Assembly: GCA_033060915.1 (NCBI GenBank)
Contig: CM065387.1
Location: forward strand, 43,843,001-43,907,000
Reading direction: 5' to 3'
DNA length: 64,000 nucleotides
Source: Euryodendron excelsum
Taxonomy: Eukaryota > Streptophyta > Magnoliopsida > Ericales > Pentaphylacaceae
The notes beneath the pieces are model-generated. The model was not told the origin of the DNA, did not search any database, and saw only the letters and a list, made by a program, of their open reading frames with translations. The stretch's first letter is position 1, and every line of letters starts with the position of its first letter. Below are positions 30,536 to 41,389 of the stretch, in pieces. The position numbers and the translations under genes were made by a program.

Positions 30536-31205
30536 TGTGGACCTAGAAGGGGTGAATAGGTCCCTACTCATTTTGCTTGCAAGTGCAAGCAATAGAGAAA
30601 CTAAATCAAACCACACACAACATCACAAGCAATAGACAAAACACAAGCAATTTTAGCGTAAAAACTCTTACGGGAGAAAACCACGAGGCCTAGCACAGCT
30701 CCAACCAAGCTCTATAATATGAACAATGATACAATAATGTTTTACAACCCGTTACACTTGTTGAATCCTCAACACTTGGCTTGCATCCACACCTTGTACT
30801 CCTTCGAGTCCACGAACAATTTTCCTGAGCACTTGAAACTTCATTGAATCCTCAATGAATCACTAATGACTTGAACTCCATCAAGGCACCATAGTCTCTT
30901 TTTGAAATAGAGGGATAAAGTGGAGTGACAGTGTAGAAGACTCTCTCTGTTGCTGGATGAAGAATACTCTCAATTTTTGAATATCACCTCTAGGAGAGAG
31001 AGAGATGTCTTAGCTTCTCTTAGTGCATAACTCTCTACCTCAAGGAATCAGCATCCTTCAATCTCCATGAGCCCATCTTGAAGATGCTTGAAAAATTCGT
31101 GAAGATCTTCAGGTTTCCTAAAAAAGCGGAGAATAACTTCTCTTTTTAGAAGCATAAAATTCATGCATAGCCGCCCCAACATTCTGCCATGTTTCCTTCG
31201 TAGAA
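30536..31205 (-). mobile_element. Ty1/copia LTR, 3' part (split by the gypsy nest)
   Basis: Read on the minus strand it ends ...CCTATTCACCCCTTCTAGG then TCCACA, the form of many plant copia LTR ends, preceded by GGTTTTCTCCCGTAAGAG and GTTTTTACGC. It stops at the gypsy 5' LTR and appears to continue at 58755-59402, which carries the other LTR half. Joined length about 1.3 kb. Confidence 0.65.
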
Positions 31206-32908
31206 TGTATCACTTCCTTACTTTTAACCGTTCGATGGTCTACAGTCCAGACTTGTATTCAAGCCAATGCGGACATATTTTGAGTCAAATCAACTTTTCA
31301 AGTCTAATCCCGTCTATCCATCGCTTCGTGGGTCCACCAGGCCCAAATAGAGGCAAAATGACCAAAATGCCCTTAGGGGCATTGTTCAATTCAATTCCAA
31401 ATCAGGAGCGTCTTTTCGAAGGCGGTAAGTCCCCTTTCCATATTCCTATAGGCACGTCTTTCTGAAGACGGTAAGTACCCTTTTCATATTCCAATAGGCG
31501 TGTCTTTCCGAAGACGGTAAGTCCCCTTTCCAATTCCAATATGCACGTCTTTCCAAAGACGGTAAGTCCCCTTTTCAACCCCTTTTCCAATTCTAATTCC
31601 AATCCCTCGCTCGAGAAAGCTGATTCCTCGAGATGGTAAGTCTATCAAATCCAGCACGTTTTTCGGAGAAAGTTTCTTTGAAACGGTAAGTCCCTTTAAA
31701 CCTGTCGACTGGGATGAGACCCCAAGTCCTCTAGATGGTAAAACGGTCCACCTTTGGCGCCTGCTAGCCTACCAATTTAGAAATGTCCGTTTTGGCACGC
31801 TTTTCAAAAAAGTTGACTTCTCAGGCGCTAAGTCACTTTAGTAGCTTCCCGAGATCAGGCAGTCTCGGGAATGATCGCGAACCGTCAAAATAGCGGAAAT
31901 ACTCATAAACATTGCAACCGTCAGAGTATAGAAATACTCGCAAACAAGTCTAGATAGGGAATTGCCAACAAACCCTTGTATCACGATACCGCCGTCAGAG
32001 TGGTGGAAACACTTAAAACCCAAGTCAACACCAGTGTCTGCTAGTCCACTTCGGTGAAAAATGACCAAACTAGCCCTAGGGTCATTTTTAGCACGTTTCT
32101 CGAGATAATATCTAAATCCTCAGAATGGTAAGTCCATCATTCCAAGATTGTCTTAAAAGCAATCCGGCATGATTAGGCGCCTTCTAGTCAGTTTCGGACC
32201 AATTCCGAGGCTTTCTAGTTAAGATGACTATTTTGCCCGTAGGCATCCGCATGCGCCGGGAACCACACCGGTTCTGGGTATCAAACCGGTAACCTCCCAA
32301 GAATGCTTTTTATAGTATTCCTGACCTTCCTTTATCTTTCCGGATCATTCCGAGTTAGTTCCGGTAAACCCGGTGCAAAATAACCGTTTTGCCCCTGGTG
32401 GGTCGGTCGCCTTTTTCTAGCCACAACGGCTCTAGATATCAAACTGGTAGCCTTTAGGAACATTCTAAATAATGTTTCTAAATCTCGAGTCTTCTTCCGG
32501 GACATTTTGAGTCCGTCTTGGTAGCTTTCCGATCCAGTTGACCATTTTGCCCTTAGTGGCCCGGTCAACCTTTTTGACAATTCTTGTCATCCTTTTTCAG
32601 GTCAAATACCTCCGGGACCCTGTTGTAAGGGTTCCTGCCCTTTTCCGGCCTTTCGGGCCATTCCTGGTCCCTTAAATGCTTTCTGAACTTTTTAGAATCA
32701 CTCCTAGTGAAGCTAGGCTAAAAATTGCATGGTAGTCATTAGTACAGGCGCCCGAATCTTCTGAAGATATATTGCTTGCCGACCTTAAAAATTTCCTAAC
32801 TGGCTGGCCCCACTAGTAATGGCTCCAAGCCAATATTTGGCTTGGAGTGGCACCAGAAGCATTTTTGGCCTTGCGCCACTGCAAAAAGCGCTAAGTCATT
32901 CCCTTGTC

Positions 32909-32916
32909 TAAAAATA
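32909..32916 (+). promoter_or_regulatory. LTR promoter TATA box (worn) of 5' LTR
   Basis: TAAAAATA in 'cccttgtctaaaaatacagagcc' corresponds to TATAAATA at 55845-55852 in the 3' LTR and TATATATA at 41382-41389 in the solo LTR. Position relative to the GGCGCC-rich block upstream is the same in all. Confidence 0.65.
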
Positions 32917-34970
32917 CAGAGCCTCTTCCAGCGTGAAAGGGGTCCACAAACTCAGTCTGAAAACCCTACTTTTTGATACACAGAGCTTGTAACCTCTTTA
33001 AACCCTAGTCTCCTTAGGTTTTCCCAAACCCTAGCCTCCATACACAAACCCTAGCCTCCTCTACACTCATACACTCTCATATACTCATACACTAGCCTCC
33101 AAAGTTTCCATTGAAGACTTGGATTGCTGCAACTATGAAGTTTTGAAGATTGAAGAGAAGCTCTTGAAGACTAAAGTGAAGACCGAAGCGAAGCAAGTAA
33201 AGCAAAGCGCGCAAAGCTAAGCAAAATAAAGAAGACACAAGGTAGGCTTTTTATTTACATTTACGCATCTTCCCCCTCTCTTTTCTCCCTTTGAACCCAC
33301 TTGGGTTTTCTTTTATTTTAATCTCCATTCTTTTTCCCCTCCTTTCTTGCATGCTTGAAACAAGGGATTTTCCGGTCCATGTGTAGGATTAGGCTATTGG
33401 AGGGTCACCATGTCGGGGGCTTTCTTTTAGTCTAACCGGAGACCACGTGGGTTCGGCCCCCTTGATTATGTGGTGAAGCCTTAACCTTGCATGTTCACGA
33501 CCCTAACTTGCATTGTGCATATCATGATCATGCATTCTTCCAAAACTTGTTTTCAAAACTTGCATTAACATCGTTTTCAAAACTTGTGTCAAAGTCTTCT
33601 TATTCAAAACTTGTTTTCAAAATCACAATCTTAAGGTGATTCTAGCATTTCCATGGCTAGGGTTGCTTTAGGAAAGTGTTACATTTAAAGTGACCAATAT
33701 GGTCCATATTTTCAAAACATTGATGTTTTCAAAACCACTATCCTAGATTGGTTCTAACCTTCTCATGATTAGAATCGCTTTAGGAAAGTGAGATATTTTT
33801 ATAAGCTTTCTAAAAACTCTCTTCAAATTCCTTTCCAAAATTGTTTTCTAAAAATTGCCTCCAAAAATCCTTTTTTCAAAACTTCTTTCCAAAACGCTCT
33901 CTTCAAAATTCCTTTCCTAAAAACACTCCCTAGATTTCCTTATTAGAAAACTCTATTCCAAAAATCCCCTTCCAAAAACTCTCTCTTGTCAAATTCACTT
34001 TTCAAAGACTCCTCTCTAGGATTTCCTTCAAAAAATCTCCTTTTCTAAAAACTCACTTTCCAAAATCTCTTTTCTTAGAGCCCAAGTCAAGCCTTAGAAC
34101 CCACGATTAGGAAACCCTAATTTTCTTTCCCAAAAACATGATTTCCAATATCTTATTTTGGCCTCAAAACCTAGGTTTCCAAAACCTCTTGTTTTCTACA
34201 TCAAAACTATATATATATTTTCAAAAACCTCTTTTCTATGTCAAAACTATAGTGTTCCAAATCTAGGGTTTCTAAAACTTTACTTTTCAAATCTATGTCA
34301 AATCCAATCTTCCCTTTAGGAAACCAAATCCAATCTCCCCGTTTAGGAAACTAGATCCTATCTTCCGTTTTTGGAAACAAAATCAAAACATTTCTTTTTA
34401 GAGACAAAATCCAATCCCTTGTTTTAGGAAATAGGAATTTCAATCCTTCCTAGTCTAAACTTTTCCTAATTCAAATCCTTCCTAATCTCCTACCTTCCTA
34501 TACCATAAGTTTCCTAAACCTAAACTTTTAAATCTTTCCTGAAACTTTAAGCTTCCAAATCTTTCCTAATTTAACCCTTTCCTAGTTCCATCCCTTTCCA
34601 AATCCAAGTTTTTCACATCTTTCTTAAACTCAAACCTTTCCTAATCTAAAACTTTCTTAAATTCTAATTCAAACTTTCAAATATTTCCTAATTCGAAACT
34701 TTCCTAATATAAAAATTTCCTAAAACGAAACTTTTCTATTTTGAAACTTTCCTAAATTTGAATCTTTCTAAATTTAATCTTTCCTTAATCTTTTAAGTCC
34801 AACATTCGAGTCAAATCTTTCTTAAATCTCAAGTTCTTGCTAAATCTTGTCTTTCCTAAGTTCAGGTCTTCCAACTTCTATCTTTCCAAAACAAGTCCAA
34901 TCTTCTTAATTCTAATTTCCAATCTTCTATTCTACGTTCAAATCAAATCCTTTTTCAAATATATTTTCTA

Positions 34971-34986
34971 TCGGACGGTTGTCCGA
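34971..34986 (+). ncRNA. LTR stem-loop 1 (covarying)
   Basis: TCGGAC-GGTT-GTCCGA folds as a perfect 6-bp stem with a 4-base loop, followed by the conserved phrases GAACTACGACTG and GGGATACGTAGGCAACC. Equivalents: 44082-44097 (same stem, other loop), 38893-38908 on the minus strand (TCGGGC/GCCCGA, a compensated A-U to G-C change), and a decayed version at 57905-57920. Function unknown. Confidence 0.55.
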
Positions 34987-35693
34987 ACTACGACTGTCCT
35001 GATTCCTCTAAAGGGATACGTAGGCAACCCTCATGGGTGCGGTCACAACCTTTTTCAAATCTCAAATTCCACAACCTTTTTCAAGCTTCTATTCCCACAA
35101 CTTCTTTCAAATCTCTAGTTTCACAACCTTTTTCAAATCTCCAATTCCCTAATCTATTCCAAGTTTTTAATTCCAAAATTTCTATTTCCAATTTCAAGCT
35201 TCGATTCTTCTTTTCCAAATCTATTTTTCAACGCTCTTTTTCTTGCACTTACATATCATGCATCATTCTTTTCAAAATTATTTTCTAAAGTAAATAGGAT
35301 TGGACATTTGTTAGTTGAAGACTCTCATAGGTGAATTTAGGGTAAATAGACATGTAGATACCGCAAGGGCGGGGTAGGGTGATGGCTTAGTGCATCTTCT
35401 CTACACGTAACCAACCTCCAAAACTAGATCACTGTTTTCGAAAGACCAAAATGGAGTTAATTTCTAAAAAGGGCGTAAATGTTTTCCAATGGTTGCCAAA
35501 CAACCTATTTTCTTAAAAACCCTCTCTTGAGGACGTTTTCCAAAACCTTTTTAAAAAAACTCTAAGTGTAGTCTTTGGATTCTTCTTAGTTTTTAGGTGA
35601 CCTAACTCACCTTAATCAAATTAGGTGGTGACTCCAAAATTTTTTTTCCAAAAACCCTTTATTCAAATTAATTTTCAATTCAAGCCTAGTCGC

Positions 35694-35717
35694 ACTCATT
35701 CTTTTAGGAGGGTGAGT
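35694..35717 (+). ncRNA. LTR stem-loop 2 (covarying), near the LTR 3' end
   Basis: ACTCATTC pairs with GGGTGAGT (8 bp, two G-U) around the loop TTTTAGGA. The reversed solo LTR has ACTTGTCC with GGACAAGT at 38254-38277, changing several pairs on both sides. Also at 44820-44843 and 58661-58684. It sits about 70 nt before the primer-binding site. Confidence 0.6.
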
Positions 35718-35790
35718 TCTAACGAAAGAGTACAGTGTTTTTCCCGCTTGTGTGTGTATTCCTTGAGTGCGAAAAATCTGGGCAAGACAG

Positions 35791-35810
35791 TTGATGACTC
35801 TGCTGGGGAC
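35791..35810 (+). other. Primer-binding site of the giant-LTR element
   Basis: TTGATGACTCTGCTGGGGAC directly after the 5' LTR end and one base. It resembles TTGGCGACTCTGCTGGGGA sites of large plant gypsy elements, with two changes. Matching tRNA not tested. Confidence 0.7.
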
Positions 35811-37364
35811 ACTTAGAGGGTTAGGCCGTAGTCATGTCTCTTTACCCTTCACCCATGTAGAGTCTTCAATTAACTTGTTCAATCCTATTCACTTTAACTT
35901 TTCAAAACCAAATTTTCAAAATTGTTTTAAAAAAACACGCATTTATTCATATTATCTTGTATTAAGTTTGCCATCCACATACTAACTCTTGCATCTTTTG
36001 TTTTGTAGGTGCGCTTTTTGTTTAAATTTTATTAATTTCTATGCATGAATGTGATGAACAGGATGGATGGGAGTTGTTGGGCTCTTTCCTTCGCTTTAAA
36101 AATTCACACACACACACACACACTGCATGTGCACCTGCATTCTGTATACTTGCATTTATACCCTGATATGACCCTTCTAGTTAGAAAGGGGGAACGATAT
36201 ATTGGTTGTGGGCAAGATGTTGTGTCAGTTTCTTCGCCTACGACTTTTTGATGGTTCCCCCGCTCCGATTACCAATCGATCATGGCACCACTTCGGGGAG
36301 TGGGCCTAGGTTTGAAAATCCAGGGACCGAGCTTTTTTAGGACGCATTAGTCAACCATCAACCTCATGCTCATATAGACACCATGCATAGCCGAACCTCT
36401 GCCGGATTTAAGACAAGCGCACCGTTTTCTAAAACCATGGAGGAAAGGGCGACTGCTCTTATTTTCATTTATACATGTCTATTCCTGTTGTTATAATGAT
36501 TGTATTCATATTATTATAATGCCTGTCTAACTGCTCATACATGCATATGTACTTCAACTGTTTTCTCTTTCCTTATACTCTATGTATCCATTTTCATGCA
36601 TTCTATATTCCATGTCAAGACGAGAGTTCCAAGTAACTCAAGTCACCGCATTTTCATGCATATGATCAATCCATTGAGAGTGACACCTAGTTCATTCTCC
36701 CTTGCATTAAACCTACCTAAACCCTAAGGATTCCCATGTAACCCTAAGGACTCATGCCATGTATATCAATTCATTCCATAAGAGGGGCCCCAATCCCTCT
36801 ATGCTCACGGCGTTAGGGTTGCCAAAAAGACAAGGGGAAATCAATTAACAAGGTCTCTCAGCGACATCCTCGACATCAAATCCAAGGAAAGCCAATCCAA
36901 AGACTCAAGAGTAGTTTAGGATTTCTTATGTAGAACTAGATAGGAAGAAATCCCAAAGAAACATGTTCCCTCTCTCTGTTAAAATGTATTTCAATTCTTT
37001 TGTATCTAAAACCCAAAGTAAAATGTATTTCTTTATTTTTCCCTGAGCATATGGATGGATGAATATGTGAATGGATGAAGTTCCCCATCTGACGGTAAGA
37101 TATCTGCATATAGGGGCAAATCCCATATCTCCAAAAGTGAGCCAATGCATCATGATTAGTTTTCCACCTAAAAGAGGGGCACCCTAGGACATGTATTGCA
37201 TAAAACTCTTTAAAAACCAGAAACTGACTTGCGATTTGTGTTTTTGTCTTTTTCTTTCTTCCTTTTTATTTGCAGAGGTCACCCTGCACTGAGTCAATAT
37301 TGCTCCCAAGAAGGGGCAACATCCACTTAGGGATCCCATTATCACCCGGTAAAGAGCATCACTG
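35811..37364 (+). other. Untranslated leader of the giant-LTR element
   Basis: Between primer site and gag. Contains a (CA)n tract at 36107-36123 and no recognisable protein. A pyrimidine-rich acceptor-like site ends at 37275. Small open frames here have no family resemblance. Confidence 0.6.
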
Positions 37365-38177
37365 ATGGCTGCTAATCCTGAAGAATCATCTCAAATCTCT
37401 CAGGAAGAGGTCAACGAAATGAGGACCAAGAAGGATGAGATGCTCAAACTCATTCAAACTATGGCTATGAAGGATACTGCTGTAGTCCCATCATCATCCA
37501 TGACTTCATCACAGAACCCCGAACCCACTAATCCAAGGATCGTGCTTCAGTTTGACAACGCGGGGAGGAATAAGGAAGATGCCAAGGGGATCAACACTGA
37601 AGAGGACGAGACCATATTACTTTCACTTGTCGTAAAGAAGGCCCGCCTAGACCCTCTCAGTCTGAAAATCTAAGGGCTAGAGGATTCACTGCGAAGTCTC
37701 CATGGCCACGACACTTACGGGTTCATTGCCTATGACGAATTATGTTTCTTTCGAGTCCACCCGAGACTCGCTAGGTTCAAAATGCCTAACTTCCAAAAGT
37801 ATGACGACACTAGTAACCCCGTCGCTCATCTTAGTCTCTATGCTGGAGCGCTAAGTGGTCACGACAACGATTCGAAGTTCCTCATGCAGCTTTTCCAACA
37901 CAGCCTCATGGGGTCTGCTCTACAATGGTTTACTCCTCTGGACCTAAGGAAGATCACAACCTGGATTGAGTTAGTCAATGCATTTAAAGCCCAATATCGT
38001 CACAATATTGATCTCACCTTTGACCGATGGTCTCTGATGAATATGAGCGAGGGTGAAAAGGAAAGCTTCAAAAAGTATGCCTTGAGATGGAGAGAAGTTG
38101 CCGCATAAGTTAATCCCTCATTGGAAGAGAAGGAGTACGTACAACTGTTTATGCACACTTTTCAAGGTATATATTAT
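37365..38177 (+). pseudogene. Gag, N-terminal half (interrupted by nested LTR)
   Basis: Capsid polyprotein of the giant-LTR element. ATG 37365 opens MAANPEESSQISQEEVNEMR. The capsid core follows: MPNFQKYDDTSNPVAHLSLY, LMGSALQWFTPLDL, ELVNAFKAQYRHN and SFKKYALRWREVAA, the usual retrotransposon gag pattern with the LP/W-F-x-L motif. Stops at 37671-37673 and 38106-38108 lie in the same frame, which otherwise runs on to YVQLFMHTFQGIYY at 38177, where the reversed solo LTR begins. The next codon is GAG at 47887. Short linker frames and a slightly acidic N-terminal helix are usual for the family. Confidence 0.88.
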
Positions 38178-39529
38178 TGTCGCGCCTCGGTTTTTTGGGG
38201 GTCCAAGGTCCTTTCGGCTCGAAGACCCTAAAGCACGGAACTCTGTCACCAGAACTTGTCCCCCTAGAAGGACAAGTGCGACTAGGTTTGAAAGTTGATT
38301 TGACTAAGGGCTTTTTAGAAAAATAGGAGTCGCCACTTAACTTGATAAAGGTGAGTTAGGGCACCTAAAACTAAGCGTTAATCCGAAGATTAAACTTAGA
38401 GCTTTTGAAAAAGGATTTTGAAAACTCCCTTAAGAGAGGGTTTTTAGGAAAATAGGTTGTTTGGCAACCTTTTGAAATGTTTAAGCCCTTTTTGAAAATA
38501 ACTCCATTGTGGTTTTTCGAAAACAGAAATCTAAAGTTCGGGGGTTGGTTACGTGTAGGGAAGATATCCTAAGATCATCACCTTACCCCGCCCGTTCGGT
38601 ACCTACATGTCTAATCACTCTTTATTTACTCACTAGAATAACCGGTTACCAGTGTCCACTTAATATCCACTTTAGAAAAACAGAGTTTAGTCATCACTTT
38701 TCGGATGGATGATGCATGATGCATGTTTTTGGGAAAAGTTAGAAAATAATGGAGGTTTTGAAAAAGTTTGGGATAGAAACTTTGAATTGATTGGAATTTT
38801 TGAAAAGGGATTGGAGTTGAAATAAAAGTTATGACCACACCATTTTAGGTTGCCTACGTATCTTATTTGGCGAGAATCAGGTCAATCGTAGTTCGGGCAA
38901 GAGCCCGATAGAAAATGGGCGCATTAGGGCCTTCGGAAGGTTTGAAGATACTTTTGGGTCTTTAGAAAAGTTTAAGGCACTTTGAGGTCTTTGGAAATTG
39001 AAGACCTTTTGTGGTCTTAGAGGTTTTGACTTGAAATTGAATGGCGGAGTGTTTCTTGAAAATGTTTTTGGATCAACTTGAGGGAGTTTTTGAAAAACGC
39101 TTTGTTATGTCTCAAGAGAACTTGAAAGTGTTTTTGAAGTTTTGTCTTGAAAACCTTGGAGACAAGTTTTGATGAATTAATTTTTTAAAGTGATTTTTGG
39201 AAATGGCTAAGGGTTTGGAATCTTAATATGGACAACCTTAGAGGTTGATCTTGATTTATCATTTGTCCTTAGAATCCCTAACCATGAGGGGGCTAGGGAT
39301 ACCTTAGATTTGTGACCTTTTGAAAACGTTTTTGGAAATACTTTGAAGATGGAGTGTAGGGACATTAGAAGAGTTTATGGAGTTGGATTTTTGAAATCAT
39401 GGGAGTAGGGGGTTTGGGAGGAATAGGTTAGGAGGATAATTTGAAAGTTTGAATGTTCATTTTAAAAAAGGGTTCAAGAGTTGGAACCTTGAAGTGTATT
39501 AACCTAGGTTAGGTTAGTCTAGGGTTAGG

Positions 39530-39770
39530 GGGAACCTAAGGTTAACTAACTTAGGTTAGGTTAACCTAAGGTTAAGAAGACTAAGGGTTAACTAACTAGG
39601 GTTAAGTTAACCTAAGGTGAGTGAACTAGGGTCAAGTTAACCTAGGGTTGGTGAACTAGGGTTAAGTCAACCTAGGGTTTGGTAACTAGGGTCAATGTTA
39701 ACCTAGGGTTTGGTAACTAGGGTCAAGTTAACCTAGGGTGTGGTAGCTAGGGTCAAGTTAACCTAGGGTT
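39530..39770 (-). repeat. About 31-bp tandem repeat in the reversed solo LTR
   Basis: Seven or more units built from 'gttaacctagggttggtgaactagggtcaa'. Contains small palindromes (GTTAAC, CCTAGG). It lies in the low-complexity part of the LTR. Non-coding. Confidence 0.8.
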
Positions 39771-40683
39771 GGATTGAAATATGATTTTAAAGTGTGGTTT
39801 GGTGCATTTTTGGAAAGAGTTTTGAAAAGCAAAACATGTTATGTGTAAGCACCCCATTTTTGACCGCTCGGCAGTCTACACTCCGTCCAGACTTGTTTTC
39901 AAGTCATTATGGACATAATCCAATCGAAACCAATCCTCTAGTCCAAATTCCGTCTTTCCATCGCTTCGCGGGCCTGTCAGGCCCAAATAGAGGCAAAATG
40001 ACCAAAATGCCCTTAGGGGCATTGTCTTTTCTTATTCCAATTCCAATCTCTCTCTCGAGACAGTTTATTCCTCGAGATGGTCCGAGTAGCAAAACTACTC
40101 ACAAAACCGTCAGAGTGGCGGAAACACTCACAAAGCCGTTAGAGTGGCGGAAACACTCAAAACCCAGGCACGTCTCTTCGGAGTCGGTAAGACCCCTTTC
40201 CAATCCCTCTCTCGAGACAGTTTATTCCTCGAGACGGTTCCAATCCAGGCACGTCTCTTCGGAGACGGTAAGACCCCTTTCCAATCCCTCTCTCGAGACA
40301 GTTTATTCCTCGAGACGGTCCGAGTAGCAAAACTACTCACACAACCGTTAGAGTAGTGGAAATACTCACAGAGCCGTCCGAGTAGCGGAAATACTCAACC
40401 GTTAGAGTAGCGAAAATACTCACAGAACCGTTAGAGTAGCGGGAATACTCACAGAACCGTTAGAGTAGCGGAAATACTCTCAAATCGTCAACCCCGTCCG
40501 AGTAGCGGAAATACTCAACCCCGTCCGAGTGGCGGAAACACTCAAAACCTAGGTCAATACCCATGTTTGTTAGCTCACTTCGGTGAAAAATGACCAGACT
40601 ACCATTAGGACCTTTTTCGAGACTTTTCGGTCAAGATGACCATTTTGCCCCTAGGCATCCAAACGCCCCGGGAACCACACCGG

Positions 40684-41311
40684 CTCTAGGTATCAAACCG
40701 GTAATGTCCCAAGAATAATTTTTATAGTGTTCTCAACCTTTCTTTACCTTTCTGGATCATTCCGAGTCAGTTCCGGCCAACCCGGTACAAAATGACCGTT
40801 TTGCCCTGGAGGGCCGGTCTCCTTCTTCAACCACACCGGCTCTGGGTATCAAACCGGTAATGTCCCGAGAACACTTTTTATAGTGTTCTCAACCTTCGTT
40901 TACCTTTCCGAATCATTCCGAGTCAGTTCCAGCCAACCCGGTACAAAATGACCGTTTTGCCCCTAGAGGGCTGGTCTCCATTTCCGGCCACACCAGCTCT
41001 GGGTATCAAACCGATAATGTCCCGAGAATACTTTTTATAGTGTTCTCAACCTTCCTTTACCTTTCTGGATCATTCCGAGTCAGTTCCGGCAAACCCGATA
41101 CAAAATGACGGTTTTGCCCCTGGTGGGCCGGTCTCCATTTCCGACCACATCGGCTCTGGGTATCAAACCGGTAATGTCCCGAGAATACTTTTTATAGTCA
41201 CTAGTACAGGCGCCCAAATCTAGTCAAAGATACGTTACTTGCCGACCTTAAATCTTTCCTAATTGGCTGGCGCCACTAGTAGTGGCGCCAAGCCAAAAAA
41301 TGGCCTGACGC
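40684..41311 (+). repeat. 157-bp tandem repeat in U3 of the solo LTR
   Basis: The phrase 'ctggtatcaaaccggtaatgtccc' style block begins at 40684, 40841, 40998 and 41155, an exact 157-bp spacing. Each unit also holds 'ttttatagtgttctcaacctt' and 'gaccgttttgcccc'. The array ends at the GGCGCC block just before the TATA box. Confidence 0.85.
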
Positions 41312-41389
41312 CACTACTAGTGGCGCCAGTGTAAATTTTGCCCTGGCGCCACTGCAACAAGCGCCAGACTTGTCCAGCTTCTATATATA
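41269..41389 (+). promoter_or_regulatory. GGCGCC palindrome block and TATA box of solo LTR
   Basis: GGCGCC at 41269-41274 and 41284-41289 are arms of one palindrome around the sequence ACTAGTAGT; a second GACGCC/GGCGCC pair lies at 41308-41327 and a third half at about 41345. The TATA box TATATATA follows at 41382-41389. The same block sits before the TATA box in the other plus LTRs. Confidence 0.6.

Larger units (their letters stand above)
31206..35789 (+). repeat. 5' giant LTR of the pol-less gypsy element
   Basis: 4584 bp, aligning with 54167-58754 throughout. U3 holds four roughly 46-bp repeats (31408-31576) of 'cgtctttccgaagacggtaagtcc' and CGAG/GTAAG motifs. A worn TATA box (taaaaata, 32909-32916) is followed by an about 300-nt leader rich in AAACCCTAG, a splice-donor-like CAAG|GTAGGC (33242), then 1.7 kb of low-complexity sequence with 'aactttcctaa' phrases and three conserved islands at 34968-35048, 35292-35420 and 35590-35725. 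The 5' end is more diverged than the 3' LTR. Ends ...GGGCAAGACA. Confidence 0.9.
33242..37275 (+). other. Predicted leader intron of the giant-LTR element
   Basis: The donor CAAG|GTAGGC at 33242 is kept at the same place in the other LTRs (41707, 56178, and GTGGTA on the minus strand at 45837). The acceptor is a long pyrimidine run ending TTTGCAG at 37275. There is no ATG between 37276 and the gag start at 37365, while the intervening 4 kb has many. Splicing would remove the low-complexity LTR part, the primer site and the leader. This is a prediction; no transcript was examined. Confidence 0.5.

Noticed and set aside
31408..31576. CRISPR-like regularly spaced repeats
   Set aside because: Units are degenerate, without unique spacers, in a plant LTR.
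31402..31602. Minus-strand frame with repeated GLTVFGKT-type peptide
   Set aside because: It is the translation of the 46-bp LTR repeats; no family match and it lies inside a clear LTR.
33000..33080. Interstitial telomere repeats (AAACCCTAG-rich)
   Set aside because: Irregular, few units, and at the same place in each LTR leader; they look like promoter or leader motifs rather than telomeric DNA.
34837..35288. Plus-strand frames rich in FQISN, NLFQAS peptides
   Set aside because: Low-complexity LTR text (ttttcaaatctc repeats); the same in the other LTR copies.
39794..40356. Overlapping plus and minus frames with repeated PLSNPSLETVYSSRR-type peptides
   Set aside because: Products of the tandem repeats at the start of the solo LTR; open on both strands, as repeats with unit lengths divisible by three often are.
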